From Tiliqua scincoides (taxonomy: Eukaryota > Chordata > Lepidosauria > Squamata > Scincidae), in the NCBI RefSeq assembly GCF_035046505.1, contig NC_089823.1, forward strand, positions 35,202,388 through 35,266,387: a DNA stretch of 64,000 nt. The letters run 5' to 3'. The notes beneath the pieces are model-generated. The model was not told the DNA's origin and did no database searches. It saw nothing but the letters and a program-made list of their open reading frames with translations. Shown here piece after piece: positions 52,525-64,000 of the stretch. The position numbers were made by a program, and so were the translations under genes. Position 1 is the stretch's first letter; every line of letters begins with the position of its first letter.

Positions 52525-52867
52525 CAGGGGCATCCAAACCCCAGCCTGGGAGCCAGATGCAGCCTGTGGAGAGCCTCTATCCGGCCTGCAGCCGGCCTCT
52601 GATTCCGAGAGCCTCTGGCCCAGTTGACCAAGCACAACCAGAGTTGTGCTTCTGAGATGGAGAAATGGGAGTCTATTCAAGTGCATGATTACACTTTTGA
52701 GCTGTGTTGGTGCTTGGAGAAATCCTGGGCATTTTAGCCCATTCATTCATCTCAGTTCCGTATCTAATGTATTTATTTAAATTTTATATTTGATTTTTTT
52801 CCCAGCCCTTGACACTGTTCCAGATATTTTATGCAGCCCTTCGGCCCGAAAAGTTTAGAGACCCCTG
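52525..52867. mobile_element. hAT-type non-autonomous element, third of the array
   Basis: CAGGGGCATCCAAACC to GTTTAGAGACCCCTG, flanked by CTCTAGAG (52517-52524, shared with the element before it) and GTCTAGAG (52868-52875). Same family as 50644-52516. Confidence 0.8.
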
Positions 52868-52875
52868 GTCTAGAG

Positions 52876-53219
52876 CAGTGGTTCTCACACATTTAGCACT
52901 CGGACCCTTTTTAGAATGAGAATCTGTCAGGACCTACCGGCAGTGATGTCATGACCAGAAGTGACATCATCAAGCAGGAAATTTTTTAACAATTCTAGGC
53001 TGCAATCCTACCTACACTTAACCAGGAGTGAGTCCCATTTACTATCATTGTTAAAAGAATATAAATAGTAGCTTGTTAAAAGTACAGGTCTGTAACATTT
53101 CCCCAAATGCAGTCACATACCAGTCTAATACATTAAAAATATTGAAATGAATGGGGACCCACCTGAAATTGGCTCACAACTCACCTAGTGTGTCCCAACC
53201 CACAGTTTGAGAAAAACTG
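52876..53219. mobile_element. hAT-type non-autonomous element, fourth of the array
   Basis: Starts CAGTGGTTCTCACACATTTA and ends CAGTTTGAGAAAAACTG. It is the inverted counterpart of 47462-47786 and a relative of 9305-9663. Flanks GTCTAGAG and CTCGAGAG agree in 6 of 8 bases. Confidence 0.78.
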
Positions 53220-54028
53220 CTCGAGAGAAACAACTTCAGAGAAATCTGTTTCTGATATCCTGCAGGAAAATATTCATTTCCTTCTCACAGTAAGGAAAAT
53301 CAGAGTTTAGAGAGACATACAAAATGTGACATACACTTTTATTTACTGGCATATGCTTATAGATATAAGCCATCATGTAATTGACTGACTAGAGGACAGT
53401 ATGAAAAGTTTTCTTTATTCCTGCACAGAAAAGAGGTGCAATCTTATCAAGTGCTCCTGCACAAGCCCCACTGAAATGAAGAACTACACAAACGAAATGT
53501 AGCTTCTGGAACACGACTGGAACTTGTTGAATTTTACAATGAAATATATACTGGAATATTTTCCACATACTGTATAGGAAGCAGCTTCACTACCTCTCAT
53601 GTATCACACAGAATACACAATGATTCACAGCAATGAAAAGGGCTATGTGGCAATTCTTCTTAAAGGGAATTATGGTTCCTCTGCCATCATCAATTCCTGC
53701 CACGTGAAAAGAGAACTGGACTTGACTGGGTTCCAATTGGGTGTATTTAGCACAACTGCATAAAGAGATCAAGGGGATACCGTGCATAGAAACGCATCCT
53801 AGGTAGGCCCAGCTTTGGCATAGTTCTGTTCATTAATCTGTAGAATCAAATGACGTAATTATACGTGGCCTGAAGTACTTATTAGTGTAGTACATAAATT
53901 AGCAGATGCAAGTATGGAACACATCAGTTCTGATGTTTATCATTCCATTCCAGAACTCCACTGGATTTTTAATGGTACTTAAAAATTATGCAAACATTAA
54001 ATAAAAGACAGAATCCCATTCTTCATTC

Positions 54029-54481
54029 CAGGGGTGCCCAAACCCCGGCCCGGGGGCCACTTGCAGCCCTCGGGGGCTCCCAATCAGGCCCTTGGGGAGC
54101 CCCCAGTCTCCAATGAGCCTCTGGCTCTCCAGAGACTTGCTGGAGCCCGTGCTGGCCTGACGCAGCTGCTCTCAGCAAGAGGACGACTGTTCAAACTCTC
54201 ACCTGAGCTGTGAGACGAGGGCTCCCTCCACTACTTGCTGTTTCACGTCTGTGATGCAGCAGTGGCAGCAAAGGAAAGGCTGGCCTTGCTTTGTGCATGG
54301 TCTTATAGGCCTTGAGCTGCTGCAAGACCTTCATTCATTCATATAAATTCCATCTCTAATATATTCATTTATGTAAATTTATTCAAATTTAAAATGGTAA
54401 ATTCATTCTTTTTTTCCTGGTCCCTGACACAGTGTCATACAGAAGATGTGGCCCTCCTGCCAAGATGTTTGGACACCCCTG
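54029..54481. mobile_element. hAT-type non-autonomous element
   Basis: CAGGGGTGCCCAAACC to GTTTGGACACCCCTG; flanks CTTCATTC and CTTCATAC agree in 7 of 8. Body matches 32302-32744 in the same orientation. Confidence 0.82.
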
Positions 54482-55189
54482 CTTCATACTGATGACAGCT
54501 GTTTGGTTTTAGAGCTTTCCTTCTCATTGAACAATTACTCTTTCTATGACTACTGTACTCAATACAAGTAATTTTAATATGCTTCTTTCTTTGTAAGTAT
54601 CAGCCAACAGGAAGCAGGAAGGGGGAGGAAGTGAAGCAACTCTGATCAGGCAACTCTGCTCACCTAAAAGTGATGTGCCTTTGAAATGATTTGAAGCATC
54701 CAGAGTGCCTCTTCAGCTTGGAGGAGAGAAGGGAACCTCCTCCCCACCCCAGTGCAAGGCACTGACTCGGACGATGCCTCCCTCACTTCCTCTGGGCTCT
54801 TATAAAAAGAAAAAAGCACTTCTACCAGGAAGCAGGTTGAAATTGCATACATCTCTTAACTTTGCCCTAACTGTGCCTATTCCATTACAGTCCATTTCCT
54901 AACCCAAGTTATTAGTTTTGTTGTCTTGGCAGACATGTCTAGCAATCACCAAAGACAACAAAAAGCCTGCATATAAAGACTGCATGAAAAACTGAAGGAT
55001 TCCCAAGCATCAGCTTAACAGTTTAAGTTCTTCCCTAGTAAATTTTGGTGTCACAATTTACTTGGTAAACATACTCATTCTTTAAAGAGCTATTTTTCAG
55101 AGGCAAGATGTATCATTGCACAGATAAGAATTTGCATGATGCTTTGACTATGGAGGTATATTCAGTCATTATATTTGCCATGAGGAAGG

Positions 55190-55345
55190 GTTATGGCTCT
55201 GTGATACAGCACATGCTTTGCACTCAGGAGGTCCCAGAATCAATCCCTTGGCATCTCCAATTAGGGTAGGGAAAAACTTCCATCTGAAATGGAGAGCTGC
55301 TGATAATTTGTGTTGACAATACTAACCTAGATAAACTGATTGAGT
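55190..55345 (+). mobile_element. tRNA-derived SINE, head and body
   Basis: GGCTCTGTGATACAGCACATG (A-box-like) and GGTCCCAGAATCAATCCCTTGGCATCTCC (B-box-like) followed by AGGGTAGGGAAAAACTTCC. It matches a SINE common in squamates, recalled from general knowledge. A body-only copy is at 13425-13615. Confidence 0.65.
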
Positions 55346-55349
55346 ATAA

Positions 55350-55666
55350 CAGGGGTGTCAAACATAGGGCCCCGAGGTCGGATGCGGTCCGCAGAAGCTT
55401 TTTATTCAGCCCTCAGGCTCTTAGCTGGTGAGCAGTGCTGAGGTGTTACTGCAAAAAGGGCAGCCCCCACAAAAATAGGGCTCTCCCATGTCTTGAAATA
55501 TGATAAAGGTTTGCGTGTTTTCTCTTCTGTTATTTGTAGTTAATTTCTAAGTGAGGAAAAAGTGCTTATTTTTGGTTATGAGTTGTTTAATGACATCACT
55601 TCCGGCCCTCAGCAGGCATCAGGAATGCCATGCGGCCCTCAGTATGAAATGAGTTTGACACCCCTA
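55350..55666. mobile_element. hAT-type non-autonomous element, same family as 43557-43887
   Basis: CAGGGGTGTCAAAC and GTTTGACACCCCTA ends; flanks GAGTATAA and AACTATAA agree in 6 of 8. The body matches 43557-43887 in the opposite orientation. Confidence 0.8.
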
Positions 55667-55796
55667 AACTATAAAATAACATCCTCAGACCTTTTGGCCT
55701 CTGCTACTAAAGGTGAGTTTCTGTGTCCTGTTGCAAAAGCAAATTGAGTGGCACAGAAACACGGTCAACTCTTTTACTATTTCCGAGGGCCCTGTC

Positions 55797-55966
55797 CCAC
55801 TCAACTTTCCAGCGTTGATGCAGCTGTACCAACAAGGTGTGTGCTGCATCCTGAATTAGGGGTGCAGTCACAGAGGCCTCTCAAGGTAAGGGGAACATTT
55901 GTTCCCTTACTTCAGGGCTGCATTGCCACTGCATTGCACCTGGAAAGCTGGATAGCATTGGGTCCT
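55797..55966. mobile_element. MITE, GGGCCCAATCC family
   Basis: GGGCCCTGTCCCACTCAACT to AGCTGGATAGCATTGGGTCCT with the shared interior TTTGTTCCCTTACTTCAGGG. Confidence 0.75.
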
Positions 55967-56076
55967 AAGACTCTTCCTCCCAAAATGGCTATCATGCAAG
56001 CAGAAGTTATGGAATTACTAGGACAAAAGTAGCTCTAGCCTTCCATTGCCATAATAAACCAAAGCAATGTAAATTG

Positions 56077-56658
56077 CAGGTCAAGCCTCATTATACATAG
56101 ATTTTTATACACGGATTTGACTCAACATGAATGGCCACTACAAATGATAAAGAATGTGCTGATCCCTGGAGAAAAGGAAAATGCATCCCTATAAAATCAC
56201 AGTTTTAAACTGCTTTTCTTACTGTTGTAGAGAAACAGTCATGCAAGCCATTACAGGTATAATCTAATAATCCACAGATTTTTCTCTCTCAGTGCAATGA
56301 GAAGTGCCCTTTAAATTAAAGGAAAACAGTCTTTTAACAATGAGGGGGGGAGCAGGCTGATAATCCATCAATCATTCAGGCACCTTCAGCCCAAGACCCC
56401 TCCCTTCCCCCTGACCACATGAAAGAAAGATATTTTGCATTGGTGGAGGGGTCAGAGTGAAGACTTTCTAAGCACCTTGACTAAGCACCTTGACTAATTG
56501 TTGAATTGTCATCTTAATGACTCTATCTTAACATCACAAAGGTCAACAAGGCTGTTTTTAAATCACCAGAGCAAAGAAACTTTGTTTTTTAAATTGATTT
56601 GCTATAGTGCACTTTTTTCCAATATCCACATGAGTTCTGGGAAATGAGACTCAACCTG
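56077..56658. mobile_element. Tigger-like non-autonomous element
   Basis: CAGGTCAAGCCTCATTATAC to GAGACTCAACCTG followed by TA; the interior shares ACTGCTTTTCTTACTGTTGTAG and AGTCATGCAAGCC with 39182-39690. The left TA is not kept. Confidence 0.55.
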
Positions 56659-57894
56659 TATTCTGTTTCCCCTACTATTTTTATAGTCTCAAATCTTTTG
56701 ATTCCTTTTCTTGCTCCCCTCCACAGAGAGGAACAAATCAATGTGGAGACTGATTGTTTGAAAAACAATGTCTTGCCTAAGTAGGATGGTTAATCTCCCA
56801 TATGAAATTATGAAGTGAGGGAGGCAGAACAGAGCACACAAAACAGGTTTCCATCTCTCATTGGGTTGGTTGATTATGAGGGCAGGGGAAGTGGAAAGGC
56901 ATTTAATTTTAAAACAGTACAGTATAGTCTGAACACATGTAGGAATACCCTACTAATCACATTAGGATTTCTTTATGTTAGAATTCCTATAGCTTAAAAT
57001 CACAGACGTAACAAACTTGCAGCAACTTAATACAATGTAGTGAACTTAATTACTTATATTTTAAAAAATAGGATATAACTTTATTTTTTTTAGGCTACCA
57101 AGAAAGTAACACCTGATTAACCCATCTCAGGGAAGACTACCCCATTAATATCAAACCCACTTAAGAACCACTGGATCAATACAGGGAGAAAGTAGCCAAC
57201 ATAGGATCCCACTACAAAGTACTTGCTAAATTTATTATGGAACTCATTTTAAATTACTCTACGTCTGACAGATTCTTAGTTTCCTCTGGAAAACTTCAAG
57301 AAACATTTGCACATTGCTTATTTAAAGACAGACATCAAGCAGATGATGAAAAACATAATACCGTCCAATATATGTTTGAGATTCACAAACTTATGACTCA
57401 TCGGTGATCCTTCCAATCTGACCTAGAGATGAAACATAATCAATATATTCAGTCTTATGCACAGTATGAAACAGGGTCCTTTTATAACAGAACAAAGTTT
57501 GAAAGCAAAAACTTTGTTTATATGTTAAAACAAAGTTCTTAAAAGCTGTCCTTGTGAATGTGTCTTATTTTTCAAAACCCCTCTGAACTTCCTTGAAATG
57601 CTGCACACTTCAGAATTGCTGTTGATTTGAGGACTTATTTTCCAAGGTCAGATGACTCGACTTCACAACCAGTTAGTCATTAGTTCCAGGCACATTTGAA
57701 ATAAAAAGACAACAAAAACATCAGCAAATTTTGAAACTAGCCTTTTTTCTCTCAAGGCTACAGAAATATTAGCCAGGCATACAAATAAATCCTTATCCAG
57801 AAAGTAGTGAAATCTTCAATGGTCACAGCCAAGGAATTATATCGTCTCCAGAACCAGGTCTATTTCAAGTCCAAAAAATCATATTAGATTCCAC

Positions 57895-58029
57895 TTAAGT
57901 GCTTTCTGGTGCTGCTGCTACTTCAGGGTACAAATTCTCTGGAAATTCCAGCTTCTCACAAACAGTCTCCTTGATAGGCAAATACTGAGCAATCTCATTA
58001 GGATCCGTAAACAGAGGTGGAGGAACATG
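57895..58029 (-). CDS. TIPRL: TIPRL last coding exon
   Basis: 44 codons and [47 protein letters not shown]. The end is less conserved, as in other vertebrates. Acceptor GCTTTTAAG. Confidence 0.96.
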   Translation of the reverse strand, partial: HVPPPLFTDPNEIAQYLPIKETVCEKLEFPENLYPEVAAAPEST

Positions 58030-61000
58030 CTTAAAAGCAAAAAATAGTAGAGAGAGCATTATGCAGAGCCTAAGAGAGAAAATTAGCCATGCTGTTTCTA
58101 TTTCAACTTCACTTAATTTTTGGGTGTTTTTCTGCTTCACAATGATTCCCTCCCCCAGCTGCTGCTGGGCCTGGGGCAAAGCTCTGAACTGGGTCCACCA
58201 TAGAGCCCCTGCCAGCTTCCCAATGGTGCACAATTGGTGCCATTACTACCACCAGAGTCAATGAATTTGTTTGGTCAGTGCTCAACCTGGCCAATCCCAC
58301 CCCTGTCTGGGTGTCTCAACCTGTCTGGGTCAGTGCTCAACCTGGCCAATCCCACCCCTGAACCATACAGCTCAAGAAATACAAAATGTATAAAGAAAAA
58401 AAGAAAACTGTTTTCTAGCAAAAAGTCTCTGTAAAGTTGTGTTACATTGGAGAAAAAGCATATAAAAAACCAAGTGATTTGGATAAACTACGCTTTCCTA
58501 TATTAGAGAACTTCAGTTCTAGTCATGAGATGAGACACAACTAATCAAAAATAATGATGCTAGCAGTACCACAACATGGAATAGAAGGAGTCTGACCTTG
58601 ACACTGGGCTGTCTCCCAAGAAAATCGGTCATGATGAAGTCCCAAGAAAATTAATGGAACTGAAGTTAGTAACAATTAACTTGTCTCATTGTTTTAAATG
58701 ATGCTTATGACACCTTTACTGACATCACCTTGACTGTAATTATTTGATTTTTCTCTGTAAACCGCTTTGCGAACTTTTAGTTGAAAAGCGGTATATAAAT
58801 ACTGTTAATAATAATATAAATAATAATAATTAGATGAGGATTGTGGGCTTTATTTACTGAACTATCCAGACAGCGAAGCAATAGCAGCAATAGTTCTATG
58901 AAGTCAGGTGGAATTAACCAGCTGCCAAATATTACCACCATATTGTAAAGAAAAACACTTTTCTTTGGTAACAAGCCAAGACACTGTAGGCAAAAGCTCA
59001 TTTTACCTTACGTGAAAGAAAAAATTGCTGAAAAAGGGAGATTGTTAACCAACATAGTTTTATGGTTTCTTTATGATTTTTTTTCCACTTGTACATTTTA
59101 GCTGAAAACTGGTCAATCTTTGCCTTTTGTTTGGTTAATCCTATATGCATCATATCACTGCAAAATGGTTACCAGAGTGCTAGGTGTTTGTGAATGGTCT
59201 TCAGCATAAGATTGTTAATTTTCTGGCAAAAGTTTAATAAATGCATGTTCTGTCAGCGCCCTATCACAGACTAATTTGAACCGAGAAGTTTTCAATTCTG
59301 GCAAAGAAAAACAATCATGCTTAAAAAGTGTTAGTACCATTAAACTTGATATTTTGCTTTCTCTGGAGGTATATTCCCTCAAGATGTAGCGTTTGCCCGC
59401 CTAATAAGAAAGAAAACATATGAAGCTTTAATTGCATAAAGTGATGCAAGTATCTACACGCAATGTCAGTTTGTTACATGTCATCAAAATAACCACTTAT
59501 CTAAATCGGAGGTCTCCAAACTGGAAACCACTGTGTCCTGAAAAAACCCTCCCCATCCTGAGCTGTGCTTACCATTCTGCTGCGGTGCCACATTTCTTTC
59601 AAGTTGATCTGGGCACAGGGATGCAGAATAGTAAGCACCACTCAAGAAAAGACTTTTCCAAACCCCAGATCCCGCCCATGGGCTGAGGTTCGGAGATCCC
59701 TCATCTAAATTTTTATCTAATAAACCAATCATGTTTCCCCTCTAAAAGTATACTTGATGAAACGTTGTGCATTACATAGGATGTGTAGAACCAAATGCCA
59801 TCTTGAATCCAGCAAGATCAATACAGAGGCAATATGTGGTAAAGATAAGAAAAATAAAATAAAGCAGATGAAAAACCACCTTCAGTGCAGGATTTAAAAT
59901 CTAGGTTGCACTGGTTGGCCATATACTGCCTATGGATAACTCTTGCCTAATCCAGCAAGCATATATGCCAAAAAAACTGGAAAAAGATCAAGAAGAAAAT
60001 CAAAGAAAAGATGGCTTAACATCCTAGAGGATTTGAAATTTGCAAAACATGTTTACCAACTGCCACACGACTTTGTCAGGATCACACAGTATGGCTTAAT
60101 ATAGCTGAGGATGCCACTACATTGAGGATGCCACAACAAGAACTTGTTTTATAACATGGCCACTGACAATACGCAAAGAGAGAGAGACTGGGCAGAGGCA
60201 CCTTTAAAAGTGGAGTCCTCATATTTAGCAGGGGGAGAGCAACTGTCTCTCTTCACCCCAGCATGGCGTCTTTCTCAGTGGTGTCTGTTGCTAGTGTCTC
60301 TTCTGCATTTCTTTTTAGACTGTGAGCACTTTGGGAACACAGGGCCATTTACTGATTTGTTTTGCTACAAAAACCACTTTGTGAACTTTTTGTTAAAAAG
60401 CAATATATAAATATTTCCACAATTTGTGGATGAACATAATTATCTTGCCTAGTTTAGCTTAAACTGTTCCAATGCAGTACGGATAGAGTTTTGAGTATGT
60501 TAAGATATTTCTACTAACATGCCGATGGCTTCACATTAGTATCTCTTCAACATAGAATATGCTCACTATGTCTGCAGAATCCTTTTGTTCTATGGGGGCA
60601 AAAACTACATGCAGAGAAATCTGCATGTAGCCCTTCCTAGGATTACCGCAATCTACTCAAGCTACTTGGGCAAGTACAAAGAAACAGTGAGCAGTCATCT
60701 TGTGGTGGTACATCTTTTGTACCAAGACGCACAAAAACAAAAAGGAATAGTATCTGGCTGCTCACTTCTAAATACTAAAGACTATCTCACAACTTCTATG
60801 AAAAGGGGAAAAATAAACATGCATGTTGAAACTTCCTTACCTCATGGTAAACCCTTGTGTCATTCATCCTGATAAGCACTCCATCAACTCGCAAGAAAAA
60901 CCTCAAGAGCACAAAGAAGCTCGAAGGCATTACTCTCTGCCAACGACAGTAAAGATAATTTGCATTTGCACACACCTAACACAGTCTGCTCTTAAGTATT

Positions 61001-64000
61001 TATCTAGCTCCAGAATAATAAAACATGTCTTATACATCTGTATTAGTCATCCAACTGCTTGCTTGTAACAACCAGGCAGGGAAGCTTTACAGAAGATAGT
61101 TCTTTAATTTCCTGTTGGTGCAAACAAGACCACCAATATGTATGCACAGGTTGGTTGGAAAAAATGTATGCACTAGTAATTTTTGCCTGCTTGTGTGCAT
61201 CACTGACTAATCCTTTTTCCAGCTCTGGAAAACTTCTTAATTTGAACTGCATCTGGTGTTATAAATCTGCATAACACGCACTGGATCAAATTAGTATTTA
61301 CAAACAGTATACATACAATTCAAAAACATTGCGCAACACACCTGAACTTTTTATGTGGTATTTAGATATAGGGATAACTCCTAATGGTTTGAAAGAGATG
61401 GAGTAATCAGTCCAAGGCTCATAGGAACAGATAATTTCTGGCATTTCTTTTGCATTTTTTTTAAGATTGTGAGCCCAGGGACAGGGAGCCATTTATTTAA
61501 TTAACTTGCTCCAAAAGCCACTTTGTGAACTTTCGTTGTTGTTGTTGAAAAGCAGTATACTGTATAAATATTCATAACAATAATAATTCATGGATGACAA
61601 CTCAAAGATGCCACCTCCTTCTGCTATTCTTTAGCCTGCCAGTTTTCTTTAAGAGCATGTGTGCTGTTAAGGGCACAATCCTAACTTACTCTGGAACAGA
61701 CAGGCCAACTGGCCTGTGCTGTATCCAGTGCAAGGTAAGTGCGGGCTGGAGCATAACTCGGAGTAATGGGATTTAATTCCCCTTACTCCATGCTGCGCAT
61801 CAGCCAGCCTTATGGGGCTACTTAGAACTGTGCCCATGATCTCATGGGTGCAAATTCTAGTAATCCATGTAATGATGGTCAGGCCAGGGGTTAGGATCTG
61901 GTGTCCACTGATGTGGCCGGTCCCAACCCCCTTCTGGGCTCAATCCACCCAGCATTCCACCCTCCACTGCTCAAAAATGCTCTGTCTCCATTCCACCCTC
62001 CTGCCATCCTCTCCCACCTGCGTAGGCTGGCTCAAATATGCCCCTTCCAGGCACAGGTGCAGCACTGCTGGTCTAGCCTGCTCTTAAGTAGCCATGAACG
62101 TACGTTATAGCACATTTGTGGCACTCAGAAACCATTGTAAGTGTCTTGTACCAACTCAGGGAGGGGGTAGGACTGCTCTGTAAGTGTATTAAACTAGAAA
62201 CATGGAGATATAGGTTGAAAACCCCACTCAGACATGATGATCAATGAATGACTTTGAACTGGTCACACTCTCTCAGACTAACCTACTTCACTGGGATGCA
62301 AGGATTAAAGTGGTTGGGGGACAGTTACTTATGAACTCTTTGGAGGAAGGTAGGACACAAATGTAACCATCACCACCACCCTTGACAAATTTTCTTGGGA
62401 ATAAGTCACACTGAATTTGCTTGGAATTACCTCTGGGCATGCATGCTTAATACAACACTGCTAGTTGCTTATCCGGCATGATTATTAAAAGATTACATAC
62501 AACTTGCACAAAACTTCATGAGCTAGATGAGCCTTCCTGGTTAGATGTCTTAGGCAAAGAAAAGTCAATAAACTGATTGAAACCAGGCTTTTATAACTGC
62601 AGTGTAACCCAAGCTACCTCAGCCCTTTGAATTAAACAGGGAAAGCAAAAACAAACCATCTGACATTTTAAAAGGTTCAAGGGAATCTGTTCACCTGAAT
62701 TCCTTCATTATTTTAACTGGAAAATGTTGATTTGGGTACTGCATCTTTTTGCTTTTTCTTCTACTGGTCTGCAAAGATCTGTTCTATTACTGGATATAAC
62801 ACATACAAAAAAATGAACTCACTATTTTTACACTCAGGCTTGAAACTCCATGATCATGAAGTTCATCTTCAAATAGCAATACTTCCTCAAAAAACATAAT
62901 CTGTTCCCGGGCTTTTAGTTTCTCTGTATCTATATGTTCTGTTGTAGGGGAAACCTGGAAAAAGGTATAAGATGTTAAAAGCTATGTTATATCATTATTC
63001 TTCAGCAATTGTTTAACAGATCCCTACTTTCAAAAAGGTACTCAGTCAAGGACAATTCAAAATGTACCTTTAACTTTACTGTGTCACCCAACAGTGTTCC
63101 TTTGTAGTCTGTTGTATAGGTCCAATCATAGGGTTTAACAACTTCTTTTGAGTGCTCGGGCTCAGACCTCAAGGAGAAAAACAGATAATCTTGAAACACA
63201 TCAGATACAGAACCAAATAAAGATTATATCCACAGATAACAATACTCCATAGAAGAGCAAATGTTCTTATATAGAAACTAGAAATATCTATTGACAGAAA
63301 ATTGTCTCCGTTAGTTTAGAGAAGTGTTTTTCCAACCAGCAGTATAGGTACCACCAGTGGTATTTGAGGTGGTGACTTAGGGGGCCCCCAGAATACAAAC
63401 ATTCTAAGGAAACTAATGTACAATGTCATAAAACAGAAATGGCAGCAACCTGTATCATCATATCTAAGGCTGCAACTCTAGGCACATCAATTCTAGCTTA
63501 AATTCCACTGAATGGAACTTATATTTGAGTAAACAAGCATAGCTGAAGCTGTGTAGTTTTGGAGGGCTGGAGTTTTCAAAGTAAATCACAATCTGTCAGC
63601 AGATGTGTCAAACAGAACATATTCCATTTTACTATAGCAGATTCTCCTATGCATCCAATTCAATGCACTCAGGCTAACAGACAATAGATTTTGTACAAGA
63701 ATGTACGCATTTCATACCATACAATGGTATGCAAGTCAACTCAAAAGTGAATCCCATTCTGTTCAATGAGACTTACTCCCATGTAAGTGCATAAAGATTG
63801 CAGCCTAAGTATTTTTCCTTGATAAGATCATTCTTGTATTACAATCTCAAAACTTGTAGTACTTCTTAGAAAAACAATTTGTATAATTTATTTGAGAGAG
63901 AGAAAGAAAAGTTAAATGAATATCAAGATCACATACCAAATGAATAATGAAAACACATATAGATCAGAACTATTCCCCAGCTGTGACCAACTACACCAGT
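57895..64000 (-). CDS. TIPRL: TIP41-like protein (TOR signalling regulator), 3' part; gene runs off the window
   Basis: TIPRL binds the catalytic subunits of PP2A-type phosphatases (PP2A, PP4, PP6) and, by analogy with yeast Tip41, links them to TOR signalling (family knowledge); it acts in the cytosol. Five exons join in phase: 63068-63167, 62823-62954, 60841-60936, 59338-59400, 57895-58029; 526 nt, about 174 of the usual 272 residues. Conserved blocks are [76 protein letters not shown] and [12 protein letters not shown]. All five visible introns end GT-AG. The first exons must lie beyond 64000; 63168-64000 is intron. Minus-strand AATAAA candidates lie at 57231-57236 and 57080-57085, suggesting a 3' UTR of 0.7-0.8 kb. 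Introns contain L2-like LINE ends, an hAT element (59507-59702) and a 55-bp-period duplication (58273-58360). Confidence 0.96.
58273..58360. repeat. Tandem duplication in a TIPRL intron, 55-bp period
   Basis: A 33-bp stretch starting GGTCAGTGCTCAACCTGG is repeated exactly at 58328-58360. Confidence 0.85.
58738..58830 (+). mobile_element. L2-like LINE 3' tip
   Basis: TAAACCGCTTTGCGAACTTT, TTGAAAAGCGGTATATAAAT, then (TAATAA)n. Lies between the last two coding exons of TIPRL. Confidence 0.65.
59338..59400 (-). CDS. TIPRL: TIPRL internal coding exon (REYTSRESK exon)
   Basis: 21 in-phase codons: [20 protein letters not shown] plus M (human [21 protein letters not shown]). Acceptor CTTATTAG, donor GTACTA. 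Confidence 0.94.
59507..59702. mobile_element. Short hAT-type element in a TIPRL intron
   Basis: CGGAGGTCTCCAAACTGG to GGTTCGGAGATCCCTC with perfect 8-bp duplications ATCTAAAT (59499-59506, 59703-59710). Confidence 0.75.
60188..60415 (+). mobile_element. L2-like LINE 3' end in a TIPRL intron
   Basis: Homologous to 12718-12945 over its length (ATATTTAGCAGGGGGAGAGC, TTTTTAGACTGTGAGCACTT, CCACTTTGTGAACTTTTTGT, AATATATAAATATT). Similar tips lie at 58738-58830, 61462-61592 and 38915-39025 (plus) and 27661-27735 (minus). Confidence 0.7.
60841..60936 (-). CDS. TIPRL: TIPRL internal coding exon (RVMPSSFF exon)
   Basis: 32 in-phase codons: [20 protein letters not shown] then [12 protein letters not shown]. 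The [11 protein letters not shown] pattern is conserved through the TIP41 family. Acceptor TTGGCAG, donor GTAAGG. Confidence 0.96.
61462..61592 (+). mobile_element. L2-like LINE 3' tip
   Basis: AAGATTGTGAGCCCAGGGAC, CCACTTTGTGAACTTTCG, GAAAAGCAGTATACTGTATA and an AATAAT-rich tail. In a TIPRL intron. Confidence 0.65.
62823..62954 (-). CDS. TIPRL: TIPRL internal coding exon ([10 protein letters not shown] exon)
   Basis: 44 in-phase codons: [20 protein letters not shown], then [20 protein letters not shown] and SVKI. Acceptor TTTCCAG, donor GTGAGT. Confidence 0.96.
63068..63167 (-). CDS. TIPRL: TIPRL internal coding exon (EHSKE exon)
   Basis: Encodes [20 protein letters not shown] then [13 protein letters not shown], preceded by the last base of an Arg codon. 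Acceptor CTCCTTGAG, donor GTACAT. The [12 protein letters not shown] block is the TIP41 family signature. Confidence 0.95.

Larger units (their letters stand above)
45300..57079. other. Repeat-dense intergenic region between SFT2D2 and TIPRL
   Basis: No host exon recognised. Content in order: CR1 tip, MITE, hAT, CR1 cut by a solo LTR with SINE, short hAT elements, the four-element hAT array with the DIRS-like fossil, an hAT (54029), SINE (55190), hAT (55350), MITE (55797) and Tigger-like element (56077). The gaps (e.g. 45510-46270, 46560-47170, 53230-54020, 54490-55180) show only AT-rich sequence with nothing recognised. Confidence 0.6.

Overview
The window looks like vertebrate nuclear DNA, most likely from a squamate reptile. 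The evidence is three amniote-type multi-exon genes plus a repeat set typical of lizards and snakes: CR1/L2-like LINE 3' ends, tRNA-derived SINEs, many short hAT and Tigger-like non-autonomous DNA elements, and a DIRS-type element (DIRS elements occur in reptiles and amphibians, not in birds or mammals). The species call is inference; the gene calls come from exon-by-exon reading.

All three genes lie on the minus strand, in the order TIPRL, SFT2D2, TBX19 reading 5' to 3'. This is the order known from human chromosome 1q24. (1) TBX19 (TPIT), 7450-24458: eight coding exons that join in phase to 429 codons; intron 6 uses a GC donor. (2) SFT2D2, 34520-44825: eight coding exons giving 160 residues, a CpG-containing promoter with two ZNF143-type motifs, and probably a 3' UTR of over 5 kb ending near 29.14 kb. 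(3) TIPRL, 57895 to beyond 64000: the last five coding exons (about 174 residues); the 5' exons lie outside the window.

The rest is intron and intergenic DNA filled with repeats. 1-7.4 kb: downstream flank of TBX19 with hAT, MITE and CR1 pieces. 24.5-29.1 kb: TBX19 upstream flank, fairly repeat-poor. 45-57.9 kb: a dense repeat graveyard between SFT2D2 and TIPRL. It holds a solo LTR sitting in a CR1 end and itself carrying a SINE, and four hAT-type elements lined up back to back at one TCTAGA-type target, one of which was later entered by a shortened DIRS-like element.

The genes do not form an operon or a known shared pathway. SFT2D2 (Golgi/endosome membrane traffic) and TIPRL (PP2A-family phosphatase regulator) are housekeeping genes; TBX19 is a tissue-specific pituitary transcription factor. 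No new protein-coding system was found. The most unusual structures are the serial hAT insertion array, the DIRS fossil whose internal complementary region marks its own two ends exactly, and the GC-AG intron of TBX19.
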